Positions 17,104-25,647 of a stretch of DNA of 64,000 nucleotides are shown here, one piece after another (positions within the stretch are counted from its first letter, which is position 1; the number at the start of each line of letters is the position of its first letter). A program made the translations under genes and the position numbers. The DNA is from Verrucomicrobiota bacterium (GTDB lineage Bacteria > Verrucomicrobiota > Verrucomicrobiia > Limisphaerales > UBA11320). The stretch covers positions 26,155 to 90,154 of the forward strand of contig JACQFQ010000056.1 in the NCBI GenBank assembly GCA_016199985.1, written 5' to 3'. A model generated the notes under the pieces. That model ran no database searches, was not told where the DNA came from, and worked only from the letters and a program-made list of their open reading frames with translations.

Positions 17104-18344
17104 ACCTCCACAGCCGCCGCGGCTTCCTGAGCGCCGCTCTCGTCCTATCCGCCTCCGCGCTCGGAGGAACAGCGTGTCGCCACTCGGTCCGCTTTGCGGC
17201 CTCCCGGCGGCGACTGTTCTTCACGTCCCAGGGCAAGACGGGATTGATCGCGTCGGATGGGAGCGGCCTCCGGTATCTTGAGTTCAACGTCCCCAACCAA
17301 GCCACCTGGCAGCCGACTGGTTTCTTCAAGGACGGCCGACGCGTCCTGATGCTCAGCATGGAGCCGCGCAGGGACGGCCCCGGCCGGCCCTTCGAGCAAT
17401 ACTACACGCAAACACCCACCCACATCTGGATCCACGATCTCGACACAGGCTCCTTGGAGGAGGTCGCCACGCGGGATCGGATGGCGGTGTTCTACACGCC
17501 GCAACTGCTCATCAACGACCACCGCATCCTCATGCAGGTGGCGAAGAAGGGATCCGGCCAGATCTACAGCATGAATCTCGATGGAAGCGACGCCCGGGAG
17601 TTCACGCGGGCGGGCGAGGGCTTTCCCTATGGGCTGAGCCTCAGCCCGGATGGCCAGCGAGTCGCGTTTCATCTCGCCACGGGCGGGGGCTATCAGGTCT
17701 GGGTGAGCGATCTCGAAGGTGGAAACAAGCGGCAGGTGGCCGCTCGTCCAGGTCACATCTACTTTGCGCCGACGTGGGCTCCGAACGGGGATTGGCTGGC
17801 GTTCCAGGACTGCGAGCCGGCGAAGGATCCAGGCCACGATTGGTCGGATGTGTGCGTGTGCCGGCCCGACGGCTCCGAGTTTCGATCCGTGACGCAAGGC
17901 GCGGCGATGTGGTTCGGGGCGACTTATGGCGACGCAGAGCACCGCGGGGGCGGATCCAATGTGGTCCAGTGGACGCGCGAAGGCCGCCTGCTTTTTCCGC
18001 GACGCCTCCCGGATTCAAAGGTCGCCTGGGAGTATCAACCCCAACGCCCGGACACAGATCATTTCAACCGCGACTTCAAGCCGGAGCTCGCGCGAGGAGG
18101 AACCCACATCTGCCGCATCGATCCTCGCGGCGGCGACTGGGAGGCCCTGACTCCGCCCGCGCCCGGGGTGTGGGACTTCCGCTCCAGCCCCTCTGGACGG
18201 GGCGATCAGATTGTGTTTTGTCGCGCGGCGACGGGAGGACGGCCTTCGCTGTGGGTGATGAATGAATCCGGTGGATCGCCACGGGAGCTGACCCGCGGCA
18301 TCGATGGCCTCGGCGTCGATCATCCCAGGTGGCTGCCGAGCTAG
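17100..18344 (+). CDS. Exported TolB-like beta-propeller protein
   Basis: 414 residues. The N-terminus HSRRGFLSAALVLSASALGGTAC is a Tat-like signal with a possible lipobox cysteine, so envelope localisation is likely. The body has repeated blades of the WD40-like PD40 type, each with an S-P-D-G-x-x-(V/I)-A-F core: LSLSPDGQRVAFHL, APTWAPNGDWLAFQD, IYSMNLDGSDAREFT. These resemble the TolB and oligogalacturonide-lyase propellers. Function unknown; binding of protein or polysaccharide is typical. It converges on fliP, and the two stop codons overlap in a shared CTAG. Confidence 0.75.
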   Translation: MNLHSRRGFLSAALVLSASALGGTACRHSVRFAASRRRLFFTSQGKTGLIASDGSGLRYLEFNVPNQATWQPTGFFKDGRRVLMLSMEPRRDGPGRPFEQYYTQTPTHIWIHDLDTGSLEEVATRDRMAVFYTPQLLINDHRILMQVAKKGSGQIYSMNLDGSDAREFTRAGEGFPYGLSLSPDGQRVAFHLATGGGYQVWVSDLEGGNKRQVAARPGHIYFAPTWAPNGDWLAFQDCEPAKDPGHDWSDVCVCRPDGSEFRSVTQGAAMWFGATYGDAEHRGGGSNVVQWTREGRLLFPRRLPDSKVAWEYQPQRPDTDHFNRDFKPELARGGTHICRIDPRGGDWEALTPPAPGVWDFRSSPSGRGDQIVFCRAATGGRPSLWVMNESGGSPRELTRGIDGLGVDHPRWLPS

Positions 18345-19150
18345 GAGCCGAAGCTCTGAACGAGGGACCGCACGATGAGGCCCCATCCGTCCACCAGGAC
18401 AAAGAGGAGGATTTTCAATGGGAGGGAGATGGTATTGGGGGGCATCATCATCATGCCCATGCTCATGAGAACGGTCGCCACGACGAGATCAATGAGGACG
18501 AACGGAATAAAGAGCAGGAAGCCCATCTGGAAGGCCGTTCGCAGCTCGCTGATCACGAACCCGGGGATGACGACGCGCAAGGGCAGGTCCTCCGCCGCGG
18601 TGGGCTGGATGCGGGCGAGCGCCACGAAGAGCTCGATGTCCTTCGGACGGCTCTGCCGGAGCATGAAGGTGCGAAGATGCTTCGACGCCTCCTCCAACGC
18701 TCGTTCTCCCGTGATGGCCTGCGCCTGGTAGGGCTTGATGGCGTCGCGGTCTATCTTCTCGTAGACCGGGGCCATTATGAAAAACGTGAGAAAGAGCGAC
18801 AGCCCCACGATGATCTGGTTCGCCGGCGTGGTCGGCAATGTCAGCGCGGTGCGAACAAAGGACAGCACGATCACAATCCGAGTGAAGCAGGTCATCAGCA
18901 GGATGATCGACGGAGCGAGGGTGAGAAGCGTGATGGCGAAGAGAATCTCCAGCGCGACGTCGGGCTTGGGAAGCTCCTGTCCAGGGCTTCCGAGGTTGAC
19001 GTTGATCGTAGGCATCGACGCCGACGCCCCCTGAGGGGACGCGGAGGGGGCGATCGAGAGCAGGAGAAGGAGGGCGAGCAACCATCCCCGAAAGCGCCAG
19101 GGATTGAGGCGATTTCGCCCGCGAATGTCGATGGAGGAGGAGGCGCTCAC
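18341..19150 (-). CDS. fliP: Flagellar export gate protein FliP
   Basis: 269 residues; FliP forms the core of the type III flagellar export gate with FliQ and FliR. An N-terminal signal-like segment (about 22-40) precedes four membrane spans. Conserved blocks include LLMTCFTRIVIVLSFVR (about 84-100), TPANQIIVGLSLFLTFF, the large periplasmic loop, FVISELRTAFQMGFLLFIPF and the methionine-rich SMGMMMMPP. It is the last gene of the flagellar operon here: no fliQ, fliR, flhB or flhA follows. Its start overlaps the fliO stop by four bases. Confidence 0.95.
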   Translation of the reverse strand: MSASSSIDIRGRNRLNPWRFRGWLLALLLLLSIAPSASPQGASASMPTINVNLGSPGQELPKPDVALEILFAITLLTLAPSIILLMTCFTRIVIVLSFVRTALTLPTTPANQIIVGLSLFLTFFIMAPVYEKIDRDAIKPYQAQAITGERALEEASKHLRTFMLRQSRPKDIELFVALARIQPTAAEDLPLRVVIPGFVISELRTAFQMGFLLFIPFVLIDLVVATVLMSMGMMMMPPNTISLPLKILLFVLVDGWGLIVRSLVQSFGS

Positions 19151-19599
19151 GGGGCTCGTTTGGCCGCGGCCTGCTGGAGGGCTTCAGTGAAACTCAGGGA
19201 GACGGGCGACGGAGCGGCCGCCTCCTCCGCGTCGGGAAGCTGCGCCAACATCTGGATGCCCGCTGGAGACGCGCCGATGAGCAGGCGCTGGCGCTCGAAC
19301 CCCACGACATACAAGGACTGCCGGTTGCCGAGGGATCGCGCGTCGAGCACCTGAAGCCGCGGGCCCTTGGCGCCGGCCATCCGGAGGAATTGCGAGCGGC
19401 GGAACGCCCAGGCCCCGGCGAGAAAGAAGGCCACCACGAAGACCAGAGCGCCAGCAACCCGAAGAAGAGACGCGCCCGCGTCCGGCAACGGGCCGGCCGA
19501 CGGAGAAGCGACCGCCCCGTCGGCGAGAGTGGATCCTGTCGTGGCCAGCAGGAACAAACAAACCCTGACGACACGCCCTGTAGGCTTCGTGCGGTTCAC
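19147..19599 (-). CDS. fliO: Flagellar biosynthesis protein FliO
   Basis: 150 residues: a signal-like N-terminus, one membrane span (about 45-66, LRVAGALVFVVAFFLAGAWAF) and a small cytoplasmic beta domain with LQVLDARSLGNRQSLYVV, the pattern of FliO. FliO helps assemble or stabilise FliP in the export gate, which fits the overlap with fliP. Low conservation is normal for the family, so the call rests on the motif and on its place between fliN and fliP. Confidence 0.9.
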   Translation of the reverse strand: MNRTKPTGRVVRVCLFLLATTGSTLADGAVASPSAGPLPDAGASLLRVAGALVFVVAFFLAGAWAFRRSQFLRMAGAKGPRLQVLDARSLGNRQSLYVVGFERQRLLIGASPAGIQMLAQLPDAEEAAAPSPVSLSFTEALQQAAAKRAP

Positions 19600-19605
19600 A
19601 ATGGA

Positions 19606-19854
19606 CTATTTCGAAAAGATCTCCGTTACCTTGATTCCAAACCGATCATCCACCACCACAACCTCCCCCTTGGCGATCAACTTGCGATTTACAAAAATAT
19701 CCACCGGCGCGTCCGCGATCTTGTCCAACTGGATCACCGATCCCACTTGCAACCGGAGCACCTCCCGCATCGGCATCCTGCAGGAGCCGAGCTCCACGGA
19801 GATCTCAACGGGCACGTCCATGATCACGTCAATGTTGGGCGGAATGTCAGTCAT
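19606..19854 (-). CDS. fliN: Flagellar switch protein FliN (short form)
   Basis: 82 residues consisting of little more than one SpoA (surface presentation of antigens) domain: VPVEISVELGSCRMPMREVLRL then GSVIQLDKIADAPVDIFVNRKLIAKGEVVVV. FliN forms the lower C ring and docks FliH and the export ATPase. Many FliN proteins have a longer N-terminus, which is missing here. The start overlaps the fliM stop (ATGA), so stoichiometric coupling is likely. Confidence 0.95.
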   Translation of the reverse strand: MTDIPPNIDVIMDVPVEISVELGSCRMPMREVLRLQVGSVIQLDKIADAPVDIFVNRKLIAKGEVVVVDDRFGIKVTEIFSK

Positions 19855-20873
19855 GGTGTTTCACTTACAGGTTCAGTCGGCAGAATCTCGCTCACCTGAA
19901 TCGCCCACTTTTTGTCCACCGTCCCGAGGGAGCCCTTCAGCTTGCGAAGATCCGCGAATCGGATTCGCACGTCCTGGGCGCAGGCGGGAGCGAGCGGGAT
20001 CACGTCGCCCGGCTTGAGGTTGGATAGCGATTGCAGACTCAGCTCCGTTCCCAGCCACTCCGCGGTGACGGGAACCATGACGTCCTCGAACGACGGGCGC
20101 CAGCACACCTCCTTCGATTGCATCGATGAGGAGTCGTCGGTGTTCAGGTCCAGCAGCTTGTTCAGCCGCAAGACAAGCGGCTCCAGGGTGTAGTACGGAA
20201 ACCCAAGCTGAATGGGCTCAACGCAGTCCCCAATGTGCGCCTCAATGCTGAGGTGCAGCATCACGGTGTCGTTCGCGGCGGTCTGGAGGAAGCGTCCGTT
20301 GGTTTCATGGCCCAGCAGTATCGGTCGAATCTCCTGATCGAAATTCCAGTGATTGCACCACTCGGCGAGCAGGATCTGCAGCGCCTGATCGAGCAGCGCG
20401 ATCTCGATCTCCGTCATGTCGCGCTGGCCGCTGACGTTCATGGCGGTCCCGCCCAGAAGCCGGTCCACGATGGTGAGCCCGAGCTTCGGCGGCAGCTCGA
20501 GGACGCAGACGCCGCGCATGGGATCCGCCTTGAATAGCGTGATGTAGGTCGGGTTGGGCAGGATCTCCAGGAACTTTTGGTACGTGATCGTCTGCAGCTT
20601 CGACATCTGCACGCCGACCTCCAGGCGAAGATAGGTGGAGAAGCGCGCGGCCAGCGCTCGGATGAAGTCCTCGTGCCAAAGCCGCAGCTTCCGCAGTTCG
20701 CCCGCGGAGAGGAACGCGGGTTGGCGGAAGTCGTAGGGTTGAATCGAATCCTTCGGACGCTGCTTCTGCTGGCCGTCCGCGCTCAGAACGGTTGTCTGGC
20801 ACTCATCCTCCTGCACCTGCGAGAGGAGACGCTCGACGTCCGTCTGGGACAATACTTGGGGTTCAGCGGCCAC
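19851..20873 (-). CDS. fliM: Flagellar switch protein FliM
   Basis: 340 residues. The N-terminal LSQTDVERLLSQV (about 8-20) corresponds to the CheY-P binding motif of FliM (LSQ-x-E-I-D-x-LL), suggesting the motor is under chemotaxis control. The middle CheC-like domain (about 50-235) carries TYITLFKADPMRGVCVLELPPKL split over two conserved blocks and DRLLGG; the C-terminal SpoA domain (about 255-330) includes LGTELSLQSLSNLKPGDVI. FliM links FliG to FliN in the C ring. Translation is coupled to fliN. Confidence 0.95.
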   Translation of the reverse strand: MAAEPQVLSQTDVERLLSQVQEDECQTTVLSADGQQKQRPKDSIQPYDFRQPAFLSAGELRKLRLWHEDFIRALAARFSTYLRLEVGVQMSKLQTITYQKFLEILPNPTYITLFKADPMRGVCVLELPPKLGLTIVDRLLGGTAMNVSGQRDMTEIEIALLDQALQILLAEWCNHWNFDQEIRPILLGHETNGRFLQTAANDTVMLHLSIEAHIGDCVEPIQLGFPYYTLEPLVLRLNKLLDLNTDDSSSMQSKEVCWRPSFEDVMVPVTAEWLGTELSLQSLSNLKPGDVIPLAPACAQDVRIRFADLRKLKGSLGTVDKKWAIQVSEILPTEPVSETP

Positions 20874-20940
20874 GATGATTTAGCGGGACAGTCGTTTCAC
20901 GAACCGTGCGCACTTCAAGCGAATGGAGCGTGGCGCGAGC

Positions 20941-21609
20941 TTACTGAATCGCAAACTCGGTGAAGTAGATTTCCTTGATCACGCCGTTGCCCAGCACGGA
21001 GTTGAAAACGGAAATCAGCTCGGTGCGGATCATGTTCGCCGATCCAGGCTTCTCAAGGTCCTGGAGGGTCTTGGTCCGGAGGATGCCTATGGACTGATCC
21101 ATCAACTGATCCTTGTTGGCGTCGACCTTCTCCTTGAAGTCGGCGTTGGCGCCGACGAGCGTAAAGTTGGTCATCAGGTAGCGCGCGCCGAGGGAGCCCG
21201 CGACATTCACAAGGACCTTCCCAAATTGCATTGAAGGCCTTCCCGAGCCGCCGCCCTTGCCATGACCCTCCTCCTTTTTCCCGCCCTCTTCCTTCTTGCC
21301 GTGGCCTTCCTCCTTCTTCGGCTCCTCCTTCTTGGCGCCGTGGCCCTCCTCCTTCTTGCCGTGTTCAGCCGCGGGTTCGGCGTGCGCGTCGCCCCCGCCT
21401 TCCTCGGCCGAAGAGCCCTCTCCGCCGGCCCGCGCATGGACCGCGGCCTTCTGAAGCTTGGGCACAATCACGTAATTGGTCATGACAAACGCCAGCGCGG
21501 GCATGAGCACAATCGTTGCGATCAAGGGGATCAGGGCCTTGATGCCGCCGCCGCCCGCGGCGGCGGGGGCGGCGGGGGCGGCGGGGGGAGCGGGTTTGGC
21601 TTCGGACAT
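20941..21609 (-). CDS. fliL: Flagellar basal body-associated protein FliL with His/Lys/Glu linker
   Basis: 222 residues. After a Pro/Ala-rich start comes one membrane span (about 24-50). The periplasmic FliL domain runs from about 125 to the end (KVLVNVAGSLGARYLMTNF and IKEIYFTEFAIQ), associated with stator function. Between them (about 82-123) is an unusual linker of KKEEGHG-type repeats not found in standard FliL. It sits between flgE and fliM, the usual order in many phyla. Confidence 0.9.
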   Translation of the reverse strand: MSEAKPAPPAAPAAPAAAGGGGIKALIPLIATIVLMPALAFVMTNYVIVPKLQKAAVHARAGGEGSSAEEGGGDAHAEPAAEHGKKEEGHGAKKEEPKKEEGHGKKEEGGKKEEGHGKGGGSGRPSMQFGKVLVNVAGSLGARYLMTNFTLVGANADFKEKVDANKDQLMDQSIGILRTKTLQDLEKPGSANMIRTELISVFNSVLGNGVIKEIYFTEFAIQ

Positions 21610-21628
21610 AGGTCGGGTTAGCTAAGGG

Positions 21629-22498
21629 TTAGCGTTTCAGATTGACGAGCTCTTGCATGATTTCATCGCTCGTGGTGATGATCCGCGCGTTCGCCTGAAA
21701 CGATCGCTGGGTGACGATCATGCTCGCGAACTCGTTGGCGAGATCGACGTTCGATAGCTCGAGGGCGCCGGACTCAATGACGCCCAGCCCGTTCGTCCCC
21801 GGCGCGCTCGCGCCGCTGGGAGCGGTGCCCGAGGTGAGCGGCCCCGCCGCCGTGAGGCTGGAATACAGATTGTTCCCCTGCTTTGTGAGCGCGTTGGGGT
21901 CCGAGAACTTCTGCATCAGAACCTGGCCGCGCGTGAACTCGCTTCCGTCGGACAAACGCACCTGGATCTTTCCGTCCCGATTGATCGAGTAGGAGGAAAC
22001 CGTCGCCAACGGATCCGAGGTCGGCGGCCGGCCGGTGCCGTCAATAACGATGTCGCCCTCGGTGGTGAGGGCCGCGTCGGTGAAGCCCTGCACGCGGAAT
22101 CCGCCGTTCGTCACAAGCCGGAAGCTTTGATCGAGCCGGAAATCCCCGGAGCGAGTCGCGAACTGCGCGGCGGCGGCGGGATCTTTCACCATGAAGAAGC
22201 CGTCCCCCGAGACCGCCAGGTCCGTTTGGGGACCCGTCCTCGTGATCGCGCCCTGGGTGAACTGGGTCTTGATCCCCGTGGAGATCACGCCCGTGCCCAC
22301 TTGGATGGGATCCACGTTGCTGACCGTCCCGCTGCCGACGCCCGCGCCCCGATACGTCTGGCTGAACGCGTCGGCGAAGTCCATGCGCGCCGACTTGTAG
22401 CCGGTCGTGTTGACGTTCGCGATATTGTTGCCGATGACGTCCATGCGCGCCTGAAACTGCTGCATGCCGCTGACGCCCGAGTAGAGTGAACGAACCAT
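21629..22498 (-). CDS. flgE: Flagellar hook protein FlgE (short) or related hook/rod protein
   Basis: 289 residues of the FlgE/FlgF/FlgG family. N-terminal rod domain MVRSLYSGVSGMQ with NNIANVNTTGYKS; C-terminal GALELSNVDLANEFASMI and QRSFQANARIITTSDE, the paired coiled-coil ends typical of axial proteins. The position after fliK and flgD argues for the hook protein FlgE, but it lacks the large outer domains of enteric FlgE (about 400 residues) and is close to FlgG in size, so the hook may be thin or FlgG-like. The chosen ATG starts exactly at the conserved N-terminus; the frame is open further upstream. Confidence 0.85.
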   Translation of the reverse strand: MVRSLYSGVSGMQQFQARMDVIGNNIANVNTTGYKSARMDFADAFSQTYRGAGVGSGTVSNVDPIQVGTGVISTGIKTQFTQGAITRTGPQTDLAVSGDGFFMVKDPAAAAQFATRSGDFRLDQSFRLVTNGGFRVQGFTDAALTTEGDIVIDGTGRPPTSDPLATVSSYSINRDGKIQVRLSDGSEFTRGQVLMQKFSDPNALTKQGNNLYSSLTAAGPLTSGTAPSGASAPGTNGLGVIESGALELSNVDLANEFASMIVTQRSFQANARIITTSDEIMQELVNLKR

Positions 22499-22517
22499 AT
22501 GTACTGCTGAGTGGGGG

Positions 22518-22952
22518 TTATTGTAGAGGGGCCGGCCGGATGCTGAGCACATCGCCCAACGCGTACGGCTGGTCATTGACAACGATCCTGGGCTCTCCGT
22601 TTTCCATCTCCACGGCGCTGACGACGCCGAGGACCTTTGTGTTGCCATCCTGGGACGACTGCAGTTCCACCGCCCTTCCAATAAGAGCGTTGGCCTGCAA
22701 CGTGGCTTGATCCGCGCGAAGCTTGTCGATGGACGATGTCATGGTCTTCGATTGCTCGAGGGTCGTGAACTGAGCCATCTGCGCGATGTATTCAGTGTCC
22801 TTGAGGGGGCTCATCGGATCCTGATTGGTGAACTGCGTCACCAAGAGCTTCAAAAAATCATTTTGGTCGAGCGTCTTTTGCGGCACGCGCGGATTGGCGT
22901 CCGCCGGGGCGTAGATGCTATTGGTGGCCGTGATGGGGCTGATGTCCGCCAT
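22518..22952 (-). CDS. flgD: Hook capping protein FlgD
   Basis: 144 residues. Conserved N-terminal part LDQNDFLKLLVTQFTNQDPMSPLKDTEYIAQMAQF split over two blocks (28-62), followed by EQSKTM and ALIGRAVEL. FlgD caps the growing hook and guides FlgE polymerisation. It lacks most of the larger C-terminal tudor/Ig domains, so it is a short form. The start is the ATG at MADISPIT; upstream in-frame sequence belongs to the fliK-flgD junction. Confidence 0.92.
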   Translation of the reverse strand: MADISPITATNSIYAPADANPRVPQKTLDQNDFLKLLVTQFTNQDPMSPLKDTEYIAQMAQFTTLEQSKTMTSSIDKLRADQATLQANALIGRAVELQSSQDGNTKVLGVVSAVEMENGEPRIVVNDQPYALGDVLSIRPAPLQ

Positions 22953-22986
22953 AGATTGCGATAAAGTGTTGAGGGTTCGAGCCTCC

Positions 22987-24978
22987 TCAGGCCCACGTTT
23001 CGAGTCTTTGACTCCCCGGCTGAGAATCCCCGGAAGGAGGCGCGACCGAGGCGCCCGCCGCGGATGCCCGCTTCTCCCAAACTCCTGGCCCGGGCCCAAA
23101 TCCTGGCTCCCACGGGACGACGGGATCCGACGCGGCTCGACGATCGCGGGGGCTGGCGTCGGAGTGACCGTCGCCCGCGTTTCCCGTAAACGTGGAGCTG
23201 TCGCTGTCGCCTCTCGAGGATCGGTTGAACGACGTTTGAGCGTCTGACCCGCCGGCGCCCGCGCCGCCGAACCCGATGAAGGAATGCAGAACGCCAGCGA
23301 CGCCCGTCGGGACGGCCGTCGTTTCCGATGCGCCTCGCGAGACGCCCGCCGTGCCTTGCGGCGACACAGATCCCGCGGCCTGCAGATCGGCAAGGCGAAC
23401 CCCGTGCTGCGAGAACGCGTGTTGAAGCGACCGCCAGGAAGCTTGATACACGTCGGCTTCCCCGCGCTCAACGCGAACGACGACCTCGACTCCGCCGTCA
23501 TGATTGCGCAGCTGCACATTCAACTCGGTGCCGGCGTCCGGACGCAAAACCACGGTCATCGAGCCGACGTCCTGATGTCGCACCTCCACAACGCGGTTGA
23601 GAATCTCCTGCCGCAGCGCCTCGACTCCGACGAGCGATCGCGCCGAGGAAACCGGTCCTGCGCCATCCATGTTGCCCACGGTGAGGCTTGGGTCCTGAGC
23701 GCGCGCGGCGTCGAAGACTCCGCCTCGAGCGTGAACATCAAACCCTGTGGGCGCCGAGTTGGACGGGTCGACAGATGTCTGGCCATCCAAGCGAGCAGGC
23801 TGAGTCTCCGACTCGCCGCGCCCTGTCCCGGCGTCGCCTGAGCCGAAGGCGGAAGGCTTTCCCTCCTGGGCAAGACCTGGGTTGGGGTTGTTCACCATTG
23901 TCTCCGCTTCAGCAGCGGATGTGCCACCAGCGACTCGCGCGGTGGCCGTCGCCGGAACTGTCGCAATACGTGACAGCGACGCCGGACGCAAAGCGGCGAC
24001 AAGCCCATCCCATTCCGTGTTCTCAGAGCGGTCACCCCGGCCCTTCGCAGCGTCGACCGCTGTCCTGGTCAGGTCCGCTCGCGACAACGCGCTCGCGGCC
24101 AGGGGGCCTTGCGGCGTGTTCCTGAGGTCAGCGATCTTCTCTAACTCTTGAACGGCCGAAGTGTTCCGTGGCGCCTCGGGGCTGTCTGTGGAGCCGGACC
24201 TGTTCTCGACGCCAGGCGCGACGGCCGCTTCAGCGTTAGCCGGCGGGTCTTGCCGATCGGAGGCGTCCGACACGGCAGGCTCTGCCGCGTCAGAAGAAAC
24301 CGATCCAGGCTTCGGCAAAGTCTGCATCGGCCCAACGACCGAATCGGTGATCGTATCGAGCGTGATCCCGGGAGACGTGGCAGGAGCATCGGCGGTCTCG
24401 AGCTGTGAAGCATTCGTCCCGTCGGCCGCGAGAGCGAGCAGCGCATCGCCGGCCGTCGCGGCGGGCGTCTCTTCTGAGTCCCTGCTGGGAGTTTTCTCCG
24501 GCGCGCGCGTCGCGTCCGTTGCAGATTCACCCGATCGCCGGGCATGCGTTGCTATCCCCTGGCCCGGGCCTCGAGAGCCACCGCGCGAAGTCCGCGGTTC
24601 GGAGCCTCCCTCTGCCGAGCTGGGAGCCCCCGATGACCTCCGCGATCCCTGAACCGTTGGCCGCGACCACTTCCCACGGCCTTGGAGCTCCGTGTCGGAG
24701 GCTGAACGCGCGATCTCCCCGGCTCTTCTCTCCGGGCTGGGGGCGTTCTCTCCTCCCGCAACGCGATCGCCGGTCTGCGGCCACGCTTGGCCGCTCCACA
24801 ACTCGGGGGACATCGCAGGCTCAGGCTGCCCCTGGGCCGGAAGCCCTGGCGCCAGACGTCCTTGGAGCTGGGCTTCGAACCCTGGCGAGGAAGCGGCGCG
24901 TCCGATCGACTCGCTGGTCGGGATCGACGCCGCCTCGAGAGCGGGCGCGGTCATTCGAATTGCGGGGGTGCTTGCCAT
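22987..24978 (-). CDS. fliK: Flagellar hook-length control protein FliK
   Basis: 663 residues, mostly low-complexity Ala/Ser/Pro/Gly/Thr-rich, as usual for the N-terminal molecular ruler of FliK. The conserved C-terminal Flg_hook domain (about 470-545) is visible in GSMTVVLRPDAGTELNVQL and the following VEVVVRVERGEADVYQASW segment. FliK is exported and switches export specificity when the hook reaches its length. The long N-terminus is the main oddity; only the C-terminal domain and context support the name. Confidence 0.88.
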   Translation of the reverse strand: MASTPAIRMTAPALEAASIPTSESIGRAASSPGFEAQLQGRLAPGLPAQGQPEPAMSPELWSGQAWPQTGDRVAGGENAPSPERRAGEIARSASDTELQGRGKWSRPTVQGSRRSSGAPSSAEGGSEPRTSRGGSRGPGQGIATHARRSGESATDATRAPEKTPSRDSEETPAATAGDALLALAADGTNASQLETADAPATSPGITLDTITDSVVGPMQTLPKPGSVSSDAAEPAVSDASDRQDPPANAEAAVAPGVENRSGSTDSPEAPRNTSAVQELEKIADLRNTPQGPLAASALSRADLTRTAVDAAKGRGDRSENTEWDGLVAALRPASLSRIATVPATATARVAGGTSAAEAETMVNNPNPGLAQEGKPSAFGSGDAGTGRGESETQPARLDGQTSVDPSNSAPTGFDVHARGGVFDAARAQDPSLTVGNMDGAGPVSSARSLVGVEALRQEILNRVVEVRHQDVGSMTVVLRPDAGTELNVQLRNHDGGVEVVVRVERGEADVYQASWRSLQHAFSQHGVRLADLQAAGSVSPQGTAGVSRGASETTAVPTGVAGVLHSFIGFGGAGAGGSDAQTSFNRSSRGDSDSSTFTGNAGDGHSDASPRDRRAASDPVVPWEPGFGPGPGVWEKRASAAGASVAPPSGDSQPGSQRLETWA

Positions 24979-25020
24979 AGGTTTTCTTCAGCGGCTGAGG
25001 AGGAGGAAAGCGGAGCGGGG

Positions 25021-25644
25021 CTACTTCGTGGAACCGCCGGGGCTCGGACGGTAGAGCACCAGCCGCAGGCGCTCCGAGAGATCGGCCACGCGCTTGGCGT
25101 CGTCAGGCCCCTTCTTGGAGATGAGCTCCAGGATCGGCGCGGTGTCGACCTCCTTCATATGCACCAGGATCTTCATCAACTGCTCGTCGCCCAGGAGGCG
25201 CATGACATTCGCGGCGCCCTCCGGAGTCATCGTCGCGTAAAGCTTCGCGAGACGTTTGAGATTCGCGGTTTCCTCCTCTCGCACGCGCGTGACGTTGCGA
25301 TCAAACTCGGCCTGCAGGCGCTGGACGGTCTGCGTCGCTGTCATGAGCTCCTTCTGGTCGGCCTTGATCCTTGTTTCCAAATCCCGCAGCGACTTCTCCC
25401 TCTCCTGCAAGGAGGCTTTCTCGGCGCGAAGCTCGGAGATGATCTGATCGACCTCCGGGTTGTTGAAATCCCAGGACGGACCAGTGAGCACCGGCTCATT
25501 GGAATGCCCTTGAGTCTGCTCGCCCTCGGCCTCCGCGGCCTGCACGGGCTGGATTTTAGCGGGATTGAGGAACGCGAGCGTGCATCCCAGGTAAGTCACG
25601 CACCCGATCAGACAGATCATCCAACCTGATTGCAGAAACTTCAT
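25021..25644 (-). CDS. MotE-like flagellar chaperone / MgtE-N domain protein
   Basis: 207 residues: an N-terminal membrane span (about 7-26), a coiled coil (about 65-125, ELRAEKASLQEREKSLRDLE) and a C-terminal MgtE-N-like helical domain with LAKLYATMTPEGAANVMRLL, typical of the periplasmic protein called MotE in alphaproteobacteria, which stabilises MotC at the stator. The gene is in the usual place between fliJ and fliK. Whether it acts on a stator here is inference. Confidence 0.8.
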   Translation of the reverse strand: MKFLQSGWMICLIGCVTYLGCTLAFLNPAKIQPVQAAEAEGEQTQGHSNEPVLTGPSWDFNNPEVDQIISELRAEKASLQEREKSLRDLETRIKADQKELMTATQTVQRLQAEFDRNVTRVREEETANLKRLAKLYATMTPEGAANVMRLLGDEQLMKILVHMKEVDTAPILELISKKGPDDAKRVADLSERLRLVLYRPSPGGSTK

Positions 25645-25647
25645 AGA

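Noticed and set aside
22499..22681. N-terminal extension of FlgE
   Set aside because: Open upstream, but conserved rod-domain start is at the internal ATG and the extension would overlap flgD.
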